This document shows, piece after piece, positions 4,902-11,718 of a DNA stretch of 23,251 bases. The first letter of the stretch is position 1, and every line of letters begins with the position of its first letter. A model generated the notes under the pieces. It was not told the DNA's origin. It saw only the letters and a program-made list of their open reading frames with translations, and did no database searches. Made by a program: the position numbers and the translations under genes. This DNA comes from a virus. The stretch covers positions 1-23,251 of the IMG/VR virus record IMGVR_UViG_3300017598_000333; one strand, 5' to 3'.

Positions 4902-4949
4902 TGGAGCTGGTGTGCGGAATCGAACCGCAGACCTTCTCATTACGAGTGC
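4902..4949 (-). other. attP: attP core: 3' part of a tRNA-Thr(CGT) gene
   Basis: Read on the minus strand, this is the 3' part of a tRNA. It has anticodon loop CTCGTAA (anticodon CGT), stem TGAGA, a TpsiC arm TGCGG-TTCGAAT-CCGCA, acceptor strand CACCAGC, discriminator T and an encoded CCA. The upstream side of the anticodon stem fails to pair beyond two bases, so the tRNA identity ends there and no complete tRNA gene is present. Lying directly upstream of the integrase and carried on phage DNA, it is the integration core. Integration would rebuild the 3' end of a host tRNA-Thr gene whose acceptor should start with GCTGGTG. Confidence 0.85.
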
Positions 4950-5080
4950 CTACTATTTTACTATTGTTTTGTGTGTTATTGTATGCTACCGTTAGCCTTA
5001 GCCTTGCCCAGGGTGATTCTCGTTACTGAAAAACATTGTGTTTATTTGCAGGAACTTACGCCTTCTTGTATGCACCACAA

Positions 5081-5101
5081 TGGTACATTTGGGGTACGGC
5101 C
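5081..5101. repeat. Candidate integrase arm-type site, copy 2, overlapping the int leader
   Basis: A 21-bp direct repeat of 4819-4839 with two mismatches, again with two GGTAC half-sites 11 bp apart. It ends one base before the integrase ATG and covers its weak ribosome binding region (GGGGTACGGCC). Integrase binding here could therefore also repress its own expression. Confidence 0.6.
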
Positions 5102-6337
5102 ATGAGCAAAGCCTTCTCGAAAACCTACCTTGAATCGCTTCGACCAGAGTCGAAACGGCAGTTTTTTCTGTGTAAAAAAATACACGGACTCGGTATCGCC
5201 GTCTACCCGTCTGGAACTAAGCGTTTTTTCTTTCGGCGCCGAACAGCAGAATTCGATACCGGGCGGATCGTCATAGGCACTTGGCGCGATGGTCGCGTGC
5301 CCGACATGACCATCCAGCAGGCATCAGACCGGTGTCGCAACCTGAACGAATTAATCAACGCAGGCATCAACCCAGCCCAACAACGCAAAGACCGGAAAGC
5401 CTCTCCCTCTTTTGGCGACCTGTATAATAGGTATCTTTCCGATCATGTCCAGATACATAATAAGTCAGATGTAGATCCAAAATCGCACTGGAAGCTCTAC
5501 CTCAAGGGCTGGAAAAGCCGCAAGGTTATTGACATCACAACCTCTGATGTCTCGGCGCTGTTTTCCGACATTGCACGCCAGGGAAAGAAGGCCACAGCCA
5601 ACCACGTCTTGTCAATGATTCACGCCATGTTTGAACATGCTTTTACCTGGGGTTACTTGCCGGAAGACAAGGCGAACCCTGCCGCGAGGGTAAAGAAGAT
5701 AAAAAAAGGAAAAAGAACAAGAAAACTTGAGGACGATGAATTCCCGATTTTCATGCAAGTTCTAAAAAACTACCGCCACCGAGACTCGCGAGACGCAATA
5801 CTTCTCGCTATGTACACCGGGCAACGTATCAACAACGTTCTGTCAATGAAATGGGCCGACATTATCATCAAAAACAAACTCTGGCTCATTCCGGACACCA
5901 AATCAGGCCACCCATCCCGGCTCCCGTTGTCAGATGTTGCCGTTGAAATCCTGATCAATCGCCGCGGCTGGTACAAAATTATGGACAACGCCAAAGCCTC
6001 ACCGTCCAGGAAGGCTCGAAACGAGCAGCGCCGGAAACGCATGATGCCTTTCGTTTTCCGAGGCCGTGGAAAAAGCGGCCACTTCACCACAGTCGGTAAG
6101 GCATGGCGCGAGATCAGGCAAACCACAGGAACCGAAGGGTTAAATCTCCACGATCTGCGACGGACCTTCGTGTCCTTAAACGCCAATCACGGAACTGACC
6201 TTATTATAGCGAGCAAACTTGCCAGTCATCGCAATATTTCCACAACAGCAGAAATCTATTCAATAGTGGACGAAGATCCAATGAGAGAGGCGGTGAATAA
6301 AACGGCCCAAATTATCCGCAGATTATCACATAAATAA
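5102..6337 (+). CDS. int: Tyrosine recombinase, P4-type phage integrase
   Basis: A 411-residue site-specific recombinase that inserts and excises the phage at a tRNA gene. The N-terminus has the P4-integrase beta-rich arm-binding domain (about 20-95). The core-binding SAM-like domain follows (about 103-195, FGDLYNRYLSDHVQ...). The catalytic residues are visible: R242 (TGQR), K267 (DTKSG), H350 and R353 (HDLRRTF), H376 (LASHRN) and nucleophile Y386 (AEIYSIV). The usual Glu after the first Arg (GxRxxE) is replaced by Asn (GQRINN). The ATG at 5102 is preferred to the GTG at 5036 because the shorter start fits family N-termini. The attP core lies about 150 bp upstream. Confidence 0.95.
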   Translation: MSKAFSKTYLESLRPESKRQFFLCKKIHGLGIAVYPSGTKRFFFRRRTAEFDTGRIVIGTWRDGRVPDMTIQQASDRCRNLNELINAGINPAQQRKDRKASPSFGDLYNRYLSDHVQIHNKSDVDPKSHWKLYLKGWKSRKVIDITTSDVSALFSDIARQGKKATANHVLSMIHAMFEHAFTWGYLPEDKANPAARVKKIKKGKRTRKLEDDEFPIFMQVLKNYRHRDSRDAILLAMYTGQRINNVLSMKWADIIIKNKLWLIPDTKSGHPSRLPLSDVAVEILINRRGWYKIMDNAKASPSRKARNEQRRKRMMPFVFRGRGKSGHFTTVGKAWREIRQTTGTEGLNLHDLRRTFVSLNANHGTDLIIASKLASHRNISTTAEIYSIVDEDPMREAVNKTAQIIRRLSHK

Positions 6338-6367
6338 ATCGGGGCATTTCCTTGGAGGAAAACACAA

Positions 6368-6523
6368 ATGACCAACAACCAGAGAATCGACAACCTTGTG
6401 ATCGAAACACTTGGTGTGTTGCGGTGCCTGATGGGCACACCTGGCTACACACCAAGTGCCGCTGTCATCAAGAGAGCGAACGAAGGTAACGAGAAAACTA
6501 AAAAACTGGGGGAAAAACGATGA
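6368..6523 (+). CDS. Small plus-strand protein downstream of int
   Basis: A 51-residue protein, MTNNQRIDNLVIETLGVLRC..., preceded by a strong TTGGAGG 7 bases from the ATG. Its TGA overlaps the next ATG (ATGA). It is basic at the C-terminus (KTKKLGEKR). No family is recognised. The good ribosome binding site and coupling to the next gene argue that it is real despite its size. It may be expressed with int in the lysogen. Confidence 0.6.
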   Translation: MTNNQRIDNLVIETLGVLRCLMGTPGYTPSAAVIKRANEGNEKTKKLGEKR

Positions 6524-6762
6524 CTATCCTATTGACTACACTATCTCTTTTGCTTGCTGCTACGGGATTAGCAGCATTATCATCTGCAACAATGGGAACA
6601 GGCATTCTCTGCTTTGGTTGCATTGCCGCTATCTTGGCAAGGATCAACCAATCAAGGTGTCAACACAAAGACACCATGGAGGCACTCGGCGCCAGAAAAG
6701 AACCGGCAGCGAAGCCGGAGGGCCCAGTTCCAGGCCTTGGCAGGTTTGCCGGTAGAGGTTAA
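6520..6762 (+). CDS. Small membrane protein downstream of int
   Basis: An 80-residue protein with two hydrophobic segments (about residues 3-21 and 24-41, MTILLTTLSLLLAATGLAAL and MGTGILCFGCIAAILA), then a charged Pro/Gly-rich tail. The start overlaps the preceding stop (ATGA), with a purine-rich GGGGGAAAAA upstream. It ends at a TTAA shared with the stop of the convergent minus-strand gene at 6759. Its place after int in the lysogenic orientation would suit a superinfection-exclusion or other lysogen-expressed membrane protein, but there is no direct evidence. Confidence 0.5.
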   Translation: MTILLTTLSLLLAATGLAALSSATMGTGILCFGCIAAILARINQSRCQHKDTMEALGARKEPAAKPEGPVPGLGRFAGRG

Positions 6763-7103
6763 AGCGAAACCGAAACCACACGCAACACGGCCCACACCGT
6801 AACCAGCACGGCAACCGGCACAACAAAGGCGGGCTTCTCGTACCAATGAGGGAGCTCGCCTTTTAACCATTCTATCTCTTGCCGCATAGCCAGTTGTTCG
6901 ACTATGATTCTTTTTTCCATGCTCATACTGTCGGATCTGGCTGTCTTTAACTGACCATTGAGTAGGATATTTTCAGTTGTCAACTCTCGGATCTTCCAGA
7001 CCAGGGCGGTCTGTGAATCGTCTTCTAAACTCATCGACGGCCGCGGCAACAATGTCAGCATCAGACAAAGCGCCAGCATCAGCGAGGGCCTGTTCGGTTT
7101 CAT
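6759..7103 (-). CDS. Spanin-like or lysis-associated membrane protein, nested with the upstream gene
   Basis: A 114-residue protein. The N-terminal hydrophobic leader (SLMLALCLMLTLLPRP) precedes a helical, coiled-coil-prone middle (ALVWKIRELTTENILLNGQL...MRQEIEWLKGEL), and a C-terminal TM segment (FVVPVAVLVTVWAVLRVV) follows. The ATG at 7103 has AAGGAG about 10 bases upstream, inside the coding region of the 6973-7278 gene, in a different frame. That 131-bp overlap recalls Rz/Rz1. The cysteine in LALC is not a good lipobox and there is a C-terminal anchor, so it is not a standard Rz1 lipoprotein. Confidence 0.55.
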   Translation of the reverse strand: MKPNRPSLMLALCLMLTLLPRPSMSLEDDSQTALVWKIRELTTENILLNGQLKTARSDSMSMEKRIIVEQLAMRQEIEWLKGELPHWYEKPAFVVPVAVLVTVWAVLRVVSVSL

Positions 7104-7278
7104 GCTTGATCTTCTCCTTGTCCAGGTCGGCCTCTGAATCTATCGCGTCGATCTGCGCCGCTGTGGCCGCCTGCTGTGCTTCCTCTGCCCTTGCCCTCCA
7201 CGGCCCTGCATTTTTAAACCAGAGCGTTAGAAATGCAATGACGGCAGCAACTGGCCAGATGATTTTTCGCCAGATCAT
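6973..7278 (-). CDS. Rz-like inner-membrane protein (candidate i-spanin)
   Basis: A 101-residue protein with one N-terminal TM segment (MIWRKIIWPVAAVIAFLTLW), then an Ala/Glu-rich coiled coil (RARAEEAQQAATAAQIDAID...) and a short C-terminal domain ending LSDADIVAAAVDEFRRRF. One TM plus a periplasmic coiled coil is the i-spanin plan, and a second membrane protein is nested in its 3' half. The start overlaps the methyltransferase stop (ATGA). Spanins join inner and outer membranes in the last step of lysis of Gram-negative hosts. The call rests on topology and position at the end of the late operon. Confidence 0.5.
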   Translation of the reverse strand: MIWRKIIWPVAAVIAFLTLWFKNAGPWRARAEEAQQAATAAQIDAIDSEADLDKEKIKHETEQALADAGALSDADIVAAAVDEFRRRFTDRPGLEDPRVDN

Positions 7279-8333
7279 GCGCTCGCCTTTTGGTTGAATA
7301 ACTCAGGCTGATTAATAGCCGCCTCGATGCGCCTGCAAGCTGAATCAAAATGCCTTTGATCCATCTCAATCCCGACGAACTTCCTGCCAAGTGCGAGCGC
7401 AGCAACACCAGTCGAGCCAGACCCCGCGAAGCTATCAAGCACCACCTGCCCCGGCTTGCTGCTTGTTTTTATTGCGTGCCGCAGCAGCTCTTGTGGCTTT
7501 TCGCATGGATGCTTGCCTGAGTATGGCGAAACTGTTTTAAAATTCCACACATCAGTGAACGGAACATCGGCAGACACAAAAAATGGACGCCGCAGGTCTT
7601 CGTATTCTCGCCGCAGGTCTTCGTATTCTCGCCGCAGGTCTTCGTATTCTCGCCGCAGGTCTTCGTATTCTCGCCGCAGGTATTCACCGCCTGTTGCGTT
7701 TGCCCGTGCGCGTAGCTTTTCATAGTTAGTGCTTGTCGGCAAAGCCCACTGTGAGGTTGTGAAATAGTGTCCGGCCATCTGGTTTCCGCACGCCTCGTTG
7801 GCGTCAGACGAAGAAAGACCTGAACGATTCCACTCATCACACAGATACGCACGCAAAGGCTCAAACACAAACCCGCGCAACTCGTCACACTTGGCAACAT
7901 ATCCTGCTTCGCCCTTGGCTGTGTTGTCGGAATTGTAGTGCTCTGCAAAGATACACTCCTCCCACGGACTAAGAAACGAGCGCAACGACTCCTTCTTTGC
8001 CTTGTTGTGCCAGCCAGCCTCTTTGATCCACCTAATGCGATTCAAAACATTAAACCGCCGCGACAGCTCGACCTCAACCCGCGCCGCCATCTGAGGCGAA
8101 GCGAAGCAATAAAGCGAACCATTGGCAGCAAGCAGACGGTGCCACTGATCAGAAACCGCGCCTATCCAGTGAATGAACTTATCTGCATCTGACCACTGCT
8201 TATCCCACCAGTCACCCTTAACGCGAAAGTACGGCGGATCTGTCAGGACAAGGTGTGCCTCGTCAATATCAGCCATCACCTCAAGGCAGTCGCCTTGATA
8301 CATGACAGCGTTTCCTATTGTTTCCTTTTTCAA
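7275..8333 (-). CDS. Beta-class DNA methyltransferase (N6-adenine or N4-cytosine) with internal heptad repeat
   Basis: A 352-residue AdoMet-dependent methyltransferase. Motif IV TDPPYF is at residues 31-36 and motif I FAGSGSTG at 302-309. This circular order (IV before I) marks the beta class, which methylates exocyclic amino groups. The N-terminus GNAVMYQGDCLEVMADIDEA is typical of phage enzymes. Residues about 217-249 carry four tandem EYEDLRR heptads in the variable region where target recognition lies. There is no adjacent restriction gene, so it probably protects phage DNA. A TTG start at 8333 keeps the conserved N-terminus; an ATG at 8303 with AGGAAA upstream is an alternative. The target sequence is unknown. 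Confidence 0.85.
   Translation of the reverse strand: MKKETIGNAVMYQGDCLEVMADIDEAHLVLTDPPYFRVKGDWWDKQWSDADKFIHWIGAVSDQWHRLLAANGSLYCFASPQMAARVEVELSRRFNVLNRIRWIKEAGWHNKAKKESLRSFLSPWEECIFAEHYNSDNTAKGEAGYVAKCDELRGFVFEPLRAYLCDEWNRSGLSSSDANEACGNQMAGHYFTTSQWALPTSTNYEKLRARANATGGEYLRREYEDLRREYEDLRREYEDLRREYEDLRRPFFVSADVPFTDVWNFKTVSPYSGKHPCEKPQELLRHAIKTSSKPGQVVLDSFAGSGSTGVAALALGRKFVGIEMDQRHFDSACRRIEAAINQPELFNQKASA
7588..7681. repeat. 21-bp tandem repeat in the methyltransferase gene
   Basis: Four full copies occupy 7588-7608, 7609-7629, 7630-7650 and 7651-7671, and a partial fifth runs to about 7681. The copies are identical. On the coding strand each encodes one EYEDLRR heptad, so copy-number changes stay in frame and only alter the length of a charged helix. 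Identical copies suggest recent expansion or ongoing slippage. Confidence 0.95.
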
Positions 8334-8365
8334 TTAGCTTTCCCGGCTTCCCTCCGGGTGAATCT

Positions 8366-9757
8366 TTACGCGGTTACCTCTCGCGCCTGGTCCAAACCAA
8401 CATCAGCACCACAAAGGATCTGCTGCACATAACTGTCCGGCAGGTTGTCGTTCTCAAGGCAGTCGGCTTTGAATAGTTGCCTGTCCCAGATGTATTGACC
8501 ATCCAGAATGTTGACCATATTCACCTGAAACAGATCCTCATTGTAATCCACCAGCGCAAAACCCTGCTGCCAGTTCACCTGGTCGGTCTTGCTGGGGACC
8601 ATGCCGTCAATCCTTGCCAGACAGCCGAGACTGTAGGCGCCATAAGTGACGATCTTCTCCTGGCTGTGGTTCGTGACATGGGCGCACTCCTGCCGGTGAA
8701 CATGCCCCTGCATCAATGACGCCCTGAGCTGGTCCAACATCTTCATTGCCGTCTGCCCGGACTTCGCTCCGGTCTTGTTGCCGTGGATCATCTGCAGGTT
8801 GGAATTCAGCCAGTAGCCTCCGCTCGGGTATGGGCCGAGGTAGTCAATATCCAGTTCTTTCAATCCAAGCATTGACTCAATCGAAAGCAGTGGCGGCGCG
8901 GCGGGCAGGTTTGCCGGTTTGAGCTTGAACGCGCTGACTGTGTTGGTCATTATCCCCCGCAACAGCCGCGTTTCATGATTGCCCTCGATATAGATAATTT
9001 TCCCGCAAAAAGGTCTTATTTGCCGCAGCCATGATCCAAACCAGTTGATTGACATTTGTGTCGTAAAGGCAAACTCCGGCGACTGCACAAAGTGGTCCGA
9101 CCAGTCCGGTAGATCGAGCATATCACCGAGAAGAACCAAAACGTCCGGCGCCTCATCCATGATTGCCCTGGTGGCACAAGCGAACGCTGGCAGATCATGC
9201 AGTGTGGACACCTTGTATGTGTCGAAGCTGCGAAAGAATCCGACCTGACTGTCAGCAATGACTACCGCCCGCTTGATTCTGCCGCTGGCCTTCGTGGCCC
9301 TCTGCATTGGCAGCGCCTTGAGCTTGAGCGGTTGAACCGCTGGCCACTCACAAACAACAGGGTTCTTTCTTGCAAGCGTTGCCTTGCCTTGATACAAAGG
9401 GATGACGCCATGCTCGCCGCTGTGTTGCTGCCACTCGTTGATCCGATAGGACAGCACTTTCCATTCATCTGCATTGATGTGGAATTTATTGAACAAAGAG
9501 TCGAGCGTTGGCGGCGTGCCTTCTCGTGGGATCGTAACCGTTGCGTGATTGCCCTGTTCCTCAAAGCCGGAAGAGTGTTTGTTCTTCGCAGCTTCGTCGA
9601 TGCTGTGTCCAGCAAATTCCCCGGTAAAGGTCCGACTACACGAGTTGCATAAAAACCTGGTCCGCATTTCCCCACTGGCGGACTTCCGGTGGTCGTTGAT
9701 CTTGGTGTCCTCAGACCCGCAGTGCTTACAAATTCCGAGACCTGCGGCGGCGCTCAT
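8366..9757 (-). CDS. Zinc-ribbon plus calcineurin-like metallophosphoesterase
   Basis: A 463-residue protein. Residues 10-40 form a zinc ribbon (C10-x2-C13...C37-x2-C40) of the kind found in transposases and HTH proteins. Residues about 160-400 have the calcineurin-like phosphoesterase motifs: ADSQ (D169), GDMLD (211-215), GNHE (259-262), IHGN (H325) and GHVH (351-354). In the first motif the usual DxH is DSQ, so one metal-ligand His is replaced by Gln. The ATG at 9757 overlaps the preceding stop (ATGA). It lies between the lysis genes and the methyltransferase. The family includes nucleases and phosphodiesterases; the DNA-binding ribbon suggests a nucleic-acid substrate, which is inference. 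Confidence 0.8.
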   Translation of the reverse strand: MSAAAGLGICKHCGSEDTKINDHRKSASGEMRTRFLCNSCSRTFTGEFAGHSIDEAAKNKHSSGFEEQGNHATVTIPREGTPPTLDSLFNKFHINADEWKVLSYRINEWQQHSGEHGVIPLYQGKATLARKNPVVCEWPAVQPLKLKALPMQRATKASGRIKRAVVIADSQVGFFRSFDTYKVSTLHDLPAFACATRAIMDEAPDVLVLLGDMLDLPDWSDHFVQSPEFAFTTQMSINWFGSWLRQIRPFCGKIIYIEGNHETRLLRGIMTNTVSAFKLKPANLPAAPPLLSIESMLGLKELDIDYLGPYPSGGYWLNSNLQMIHGNKTGAKSGQTAMKMLDQLRASLMQGHVHRQECAHVTNHSQEKIVTYGAYSLGCLARIDGMVPSKTDQVNWQQGFALVDYNEDLFQVNMVNILDGQYIWDRQLFKADCLENDNLPDSYVQQILCGADVGLDQAREVTA

Positions 9758-9948
9758 TTGGCCGCCTGTCCGATGTTGACACTGCTACCTTTCATCAGCG
9801 GTTTGATCACGTTCGCGCCAAAAAAGAACCCGGTGGCATACTTGAGAAGTTCCATTGCGTTGATCGGGACATCGCGCTTGAAGTATGTACTCACTGCAAC
9901 CAGAACAAAAACCAATGCCCATGCCGTAGTTTTTCGCCAACCAATCAT
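9754..9948 (-). CDS. Small holin-like membrane protein
   Basis: A 64-residue protein from the ATG at 9948, which has AAAGGAG at about 6 bases. The longer frame from 9969 lacks this. It contains two hydrophobic stretches (TAWALVFVLVAVSTYF and LLKYATGFFFGANVI) and a hydrophilic end. It lies directly after the lysozyme gene in the lysis cassette, and the lysozyme has no signal sequence and needs a holin. It may instead be an accessory to the XhlA-like protein at 10391-10636. Confidence 0.6.
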   Translation of the reverse strand: MIGWRKTTAWALVFVLVAVSTYFKRDVPINAMELLKYATGFFFGANVIKPLMKGSSVNIGQAAK

Positions 9949-9958
9949 GACTACTCCT

Positions 9959-10384
9959 TTAGTCTGCAATCCCGTCTATGATTTCATACGCAATCCGTTG
10001 CGCCCTGCTTGGAACTTGTTCGGCGTATCTGCTGTCCAGGATCTCTGACCCTGCCTGCGACCATCTGCGGTGCTTGACTGCTTCGATAGCATTCCGAAAA
10101 GACCGAAAGCCGCCAGGCCCAAGATTGAACCTCATGTTAATCAAGGCATAGCGCCTGACAGTATCCGTGTTTTTCCAGAACTCTTCACCAAACAACCGAG
10201 CAAGGTCGTTGTCGCACTCGATCAGATCATTTTTCAACAGCATTCGAGCCTCAGCCTCACTGACGCCCTTGCCTCCGCTTTTGTCGATGTTTCGCCCGTA
10301 CCCGACAGTGGTCCTACCGAGCGGGCAATCATAGGCAAAGGGACTGAAACCTTCGTCAAGAATAACTCTGTCGATGAGGTTCAT
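9959..10384 (-). CDS. GH24 T4-type lysozyme (endolysin)
   Basis: A 141-residue muramidase that cleaves the MurNAc-GlcNAc bond of peptidoglycan. The active-site block is at the very N-terminus: E11 in LDEGF, C20 in AYDCPLG, T26 in RTTVGYG. This gives the exact E-8aa-x-5aa-T spacing of T4 lysozyme (E11, D20, T26). The second catalytic position is Cys rather than Asp, a natural variant in some phage lysozymes; engineered T4 D20C is known to remain active. Conserved RRYALINMRFNLGPGGFRSF follows. No signal or SAR segment is present, so release depends on a holin. Confidence 0.95.
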   Translation of the reverse strand: MNLIDRVILDEGFSPFAYDCPLGRTTVGYGRNIDKSGGKGVSEAEARMLLKNDLIECDNDLARLFGEEFWKNTDTVRRYALINMRFNLGPGGFRSFRNAIEAVKHRRWSQAGSEILDSRYAEQVPSRAQRIAYEIIDGIAD

Positions 10385-10390
10385 GGCGCT

Positions 10391-10636
10391 TCACGCTCCA
10401 GCCTTGAATACCAGGTACTTGACAGCCAACACTATCCCAGCACTGATCGCTCCAACGCTTACAGCAACGAGGTTTTGCTTGCCTTGCTGTGTTTCAACGA
10501 CATCAACCCTTGATTCAATTCCAGTCAGCATTTGCTCATGCACAGCACATTGTGCCGGGTTGTAGCTGAGTGAGTCCATTTTTGTCTCGATTGCTGTCAA
10601 TCGCTGGAGTAATTCTTGCTCGAAACTCTCGGACAT
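10391..10636 (-). CDS. XhlA-like lysis-associated protein
   Basis: An 81-residue protein with an N-terminal coiled coil (FEQELLQRLTAIETKMDSL), a middle helix and a C-terminal TM segment (NLVAVSVGAISAGIVLAVKY). This is the architecture of hemolysin XhlA-type proteins encoded beside phage endolysins. It lies directly upstream of the lysozyme. The start at 10636 overlaps the stop of the preceding gene. It may anchor or cooperate with the holin. Confidence 0.65.
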   Translation of the reverse strand: MSESFEQELLQRLTAIETKMDSLSYNPAQCAVHEQMLTGIESRVDVVETQQGKQNLVAVSVGAISAGIVLAVKYLVFKAGA

Positions 10637-11706
10637 TAGTTCCCCCCTGTCACTGCCAAGTCGCTTGGTGCCGTAAACGGAATTTCGCCGCCGCCTGATT
10701 CGCCCAAAATAACCGGGCTTGCATTTGAAATATCTCCGTCCGCATCAATGACGTAAACGTAAACGGAAGCACCTTCAGAAAAAGAACCGCCATTAACAGT
10801 GACCTCGATAGAGGTGTCAGTCCACGATGTAACGGGTTGGATTTCCCAGTGTGTTGGCGTCAGATTATCCCACACATAGCTACTGGCATCAGTGATCAAA
10901 ACTTTAGACAAGCCCTCATCAATATGAATGTCGCCCCACCTGAAAATAGTGTCGTCCTGCCAGTCAGTATCATACCTGACATCAAATCCAAACCGGTGCA
11001 AGTTGGATGCGTCGCCACCATTGGCAGGATCGCCCGGCAATGGTTGCGTAGGGTGCAGTTTTTGCCCATTTCCATACACGTCGTAGTAGGCGGTAGTTGT
11101 CTCCATGTCAGTAGTCATGCCACTGCTGTTGTGCACTACAACCTCAAAATGCATCCACTCCTCGGCGGGGATGAATCCATCGTCGTAGTACCTATAGGTC
11201 TGGCTCTGCGTGGAGTCGAAAAACAAATTCAACCCATGGTAAGGAACCCCCTCCCACGACCAACATCTGACTAATTTAGTGACGTGTCCCACTGCTGGTA
11301 TTTCAGGCAACTGGTTAAACCAAATCCAATAATTGAAAGTAAAAATTGAATCATCATCAAGATCGTAGTCATAGCCCCCGAAGAGTGCGCCATCGTTGGT
11401 GGCACCGTAAAGCGGCCTTCCTGCGACCCTGACAGAATCCACGTCAGTGAAATAATAAGGATTTGGTGTGTAAACCGAGTCATAGGGCCACGGGTTGTCG
11501 CCCCCAGCCGGGCATTCATCATAATTGGACAGCCCCGTATAATGGCTAAGATCGTCCCACATCAGCGGGGCCGCCGCTGCCTTTGCGCCAAAGCCTGACC
11601 CACTAATGGTCACCGTGGCGCCGGTATCAAGGTCTCCGGTTATGCCGGTTATTGTCTGCCCAAACAGCAAAGACGGAATCAACAAAAAAATCAATGCAAA
11701 TTTCAT
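10636..11706 (-). CDS. Secreted IPT-like tail-region protein with signal peptide
   Basis: A 356-residue protein. Residues 1-16 (MKFALIFLLIPSLLFG) are a Sec-type signal peptide with likely cleavage near FGQ. An IPT/TIG-like immunoglobulin fold follows (TITGITGDLDTGATVTISGS then GFGAK). A long beta-rich middle (about 50-270) could be a lectin-like jelly roll (FTFNYWIWFNQLP...EWMHFEVVVHN). A second Ig-like segment (SWTDTSIEVTVNGGSFSEGA) comes near the C-terminus. AGGAG lies 8 bases upstream. It is the last of four signal-peptide proteins in the place expected for tail fibres or receptor-binding proteins. Carbohydrate binding is inferred from fold impression only. Confidence 0.65.
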   Translation of the reverse strand: MKFALIFLLIPSLLFGQTITGITGDLDTGATVTISGSGFGAKAAAAPLMWDDLSHYTGLSNYDECPAGGDNPWPYDSVYTPNPYYFTDVDSVRVAGRPLYGATNDGALFGGYDYDLDDDSIFTFNYWIWFNQLPEIPAVGHVTKLVRCWSWEGVPYHGLNLFFDSTQSQTYRYYDDGFIPAEEWMHFEVVVHNSSGMTTDMETTTAYYDVYGNGQKLHPTQPLPGDPANGGDASNLHRFGFDVRYDTDWQDDTIFRWGDIHIDEGLSKVLITDASSYVWDNLTPTHWEIQPVTSWTDTSIEVTVNGGSFSEGASVYVYVIDADGDISNASPVILGESGGGEIPFTAPSDLAVTGGN

Positions 11707-11718
11707 TTTGCCACGCTC

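Noticed and set aside
4902-4949. A complete tRNA-Thr gene
   Set aside because: The D arm and acceptor 5' strand are missing and the anticodon stem pairs only two bases; it is an att core.
4964-4988. int promoter (TTGTTT ... TATGCT)
   Set aside because: Spacing between the boxes is only about 13 bases, too short for a standard promoter.
4791-5101. Protein-coding gene between the regulator and the integrase
   Set aside because: The open frame covers the terminator, attP core and arm repeats, and has no good start or family resemblance.
7456-7725. Plus-strand RRSSYS repeat protein
   Set aside because: It is the antisense shadow of the heptad repeat in the methyltransferase.
9376-9390. Third GCCNN array (GCGTT GCCTT GCCTT) in the metallophosphoesterase gene
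   Set aside because: Only two perfect units inside a coding region; likely chance. A similar short run at 4995-5010 in the int leader was also set aside.
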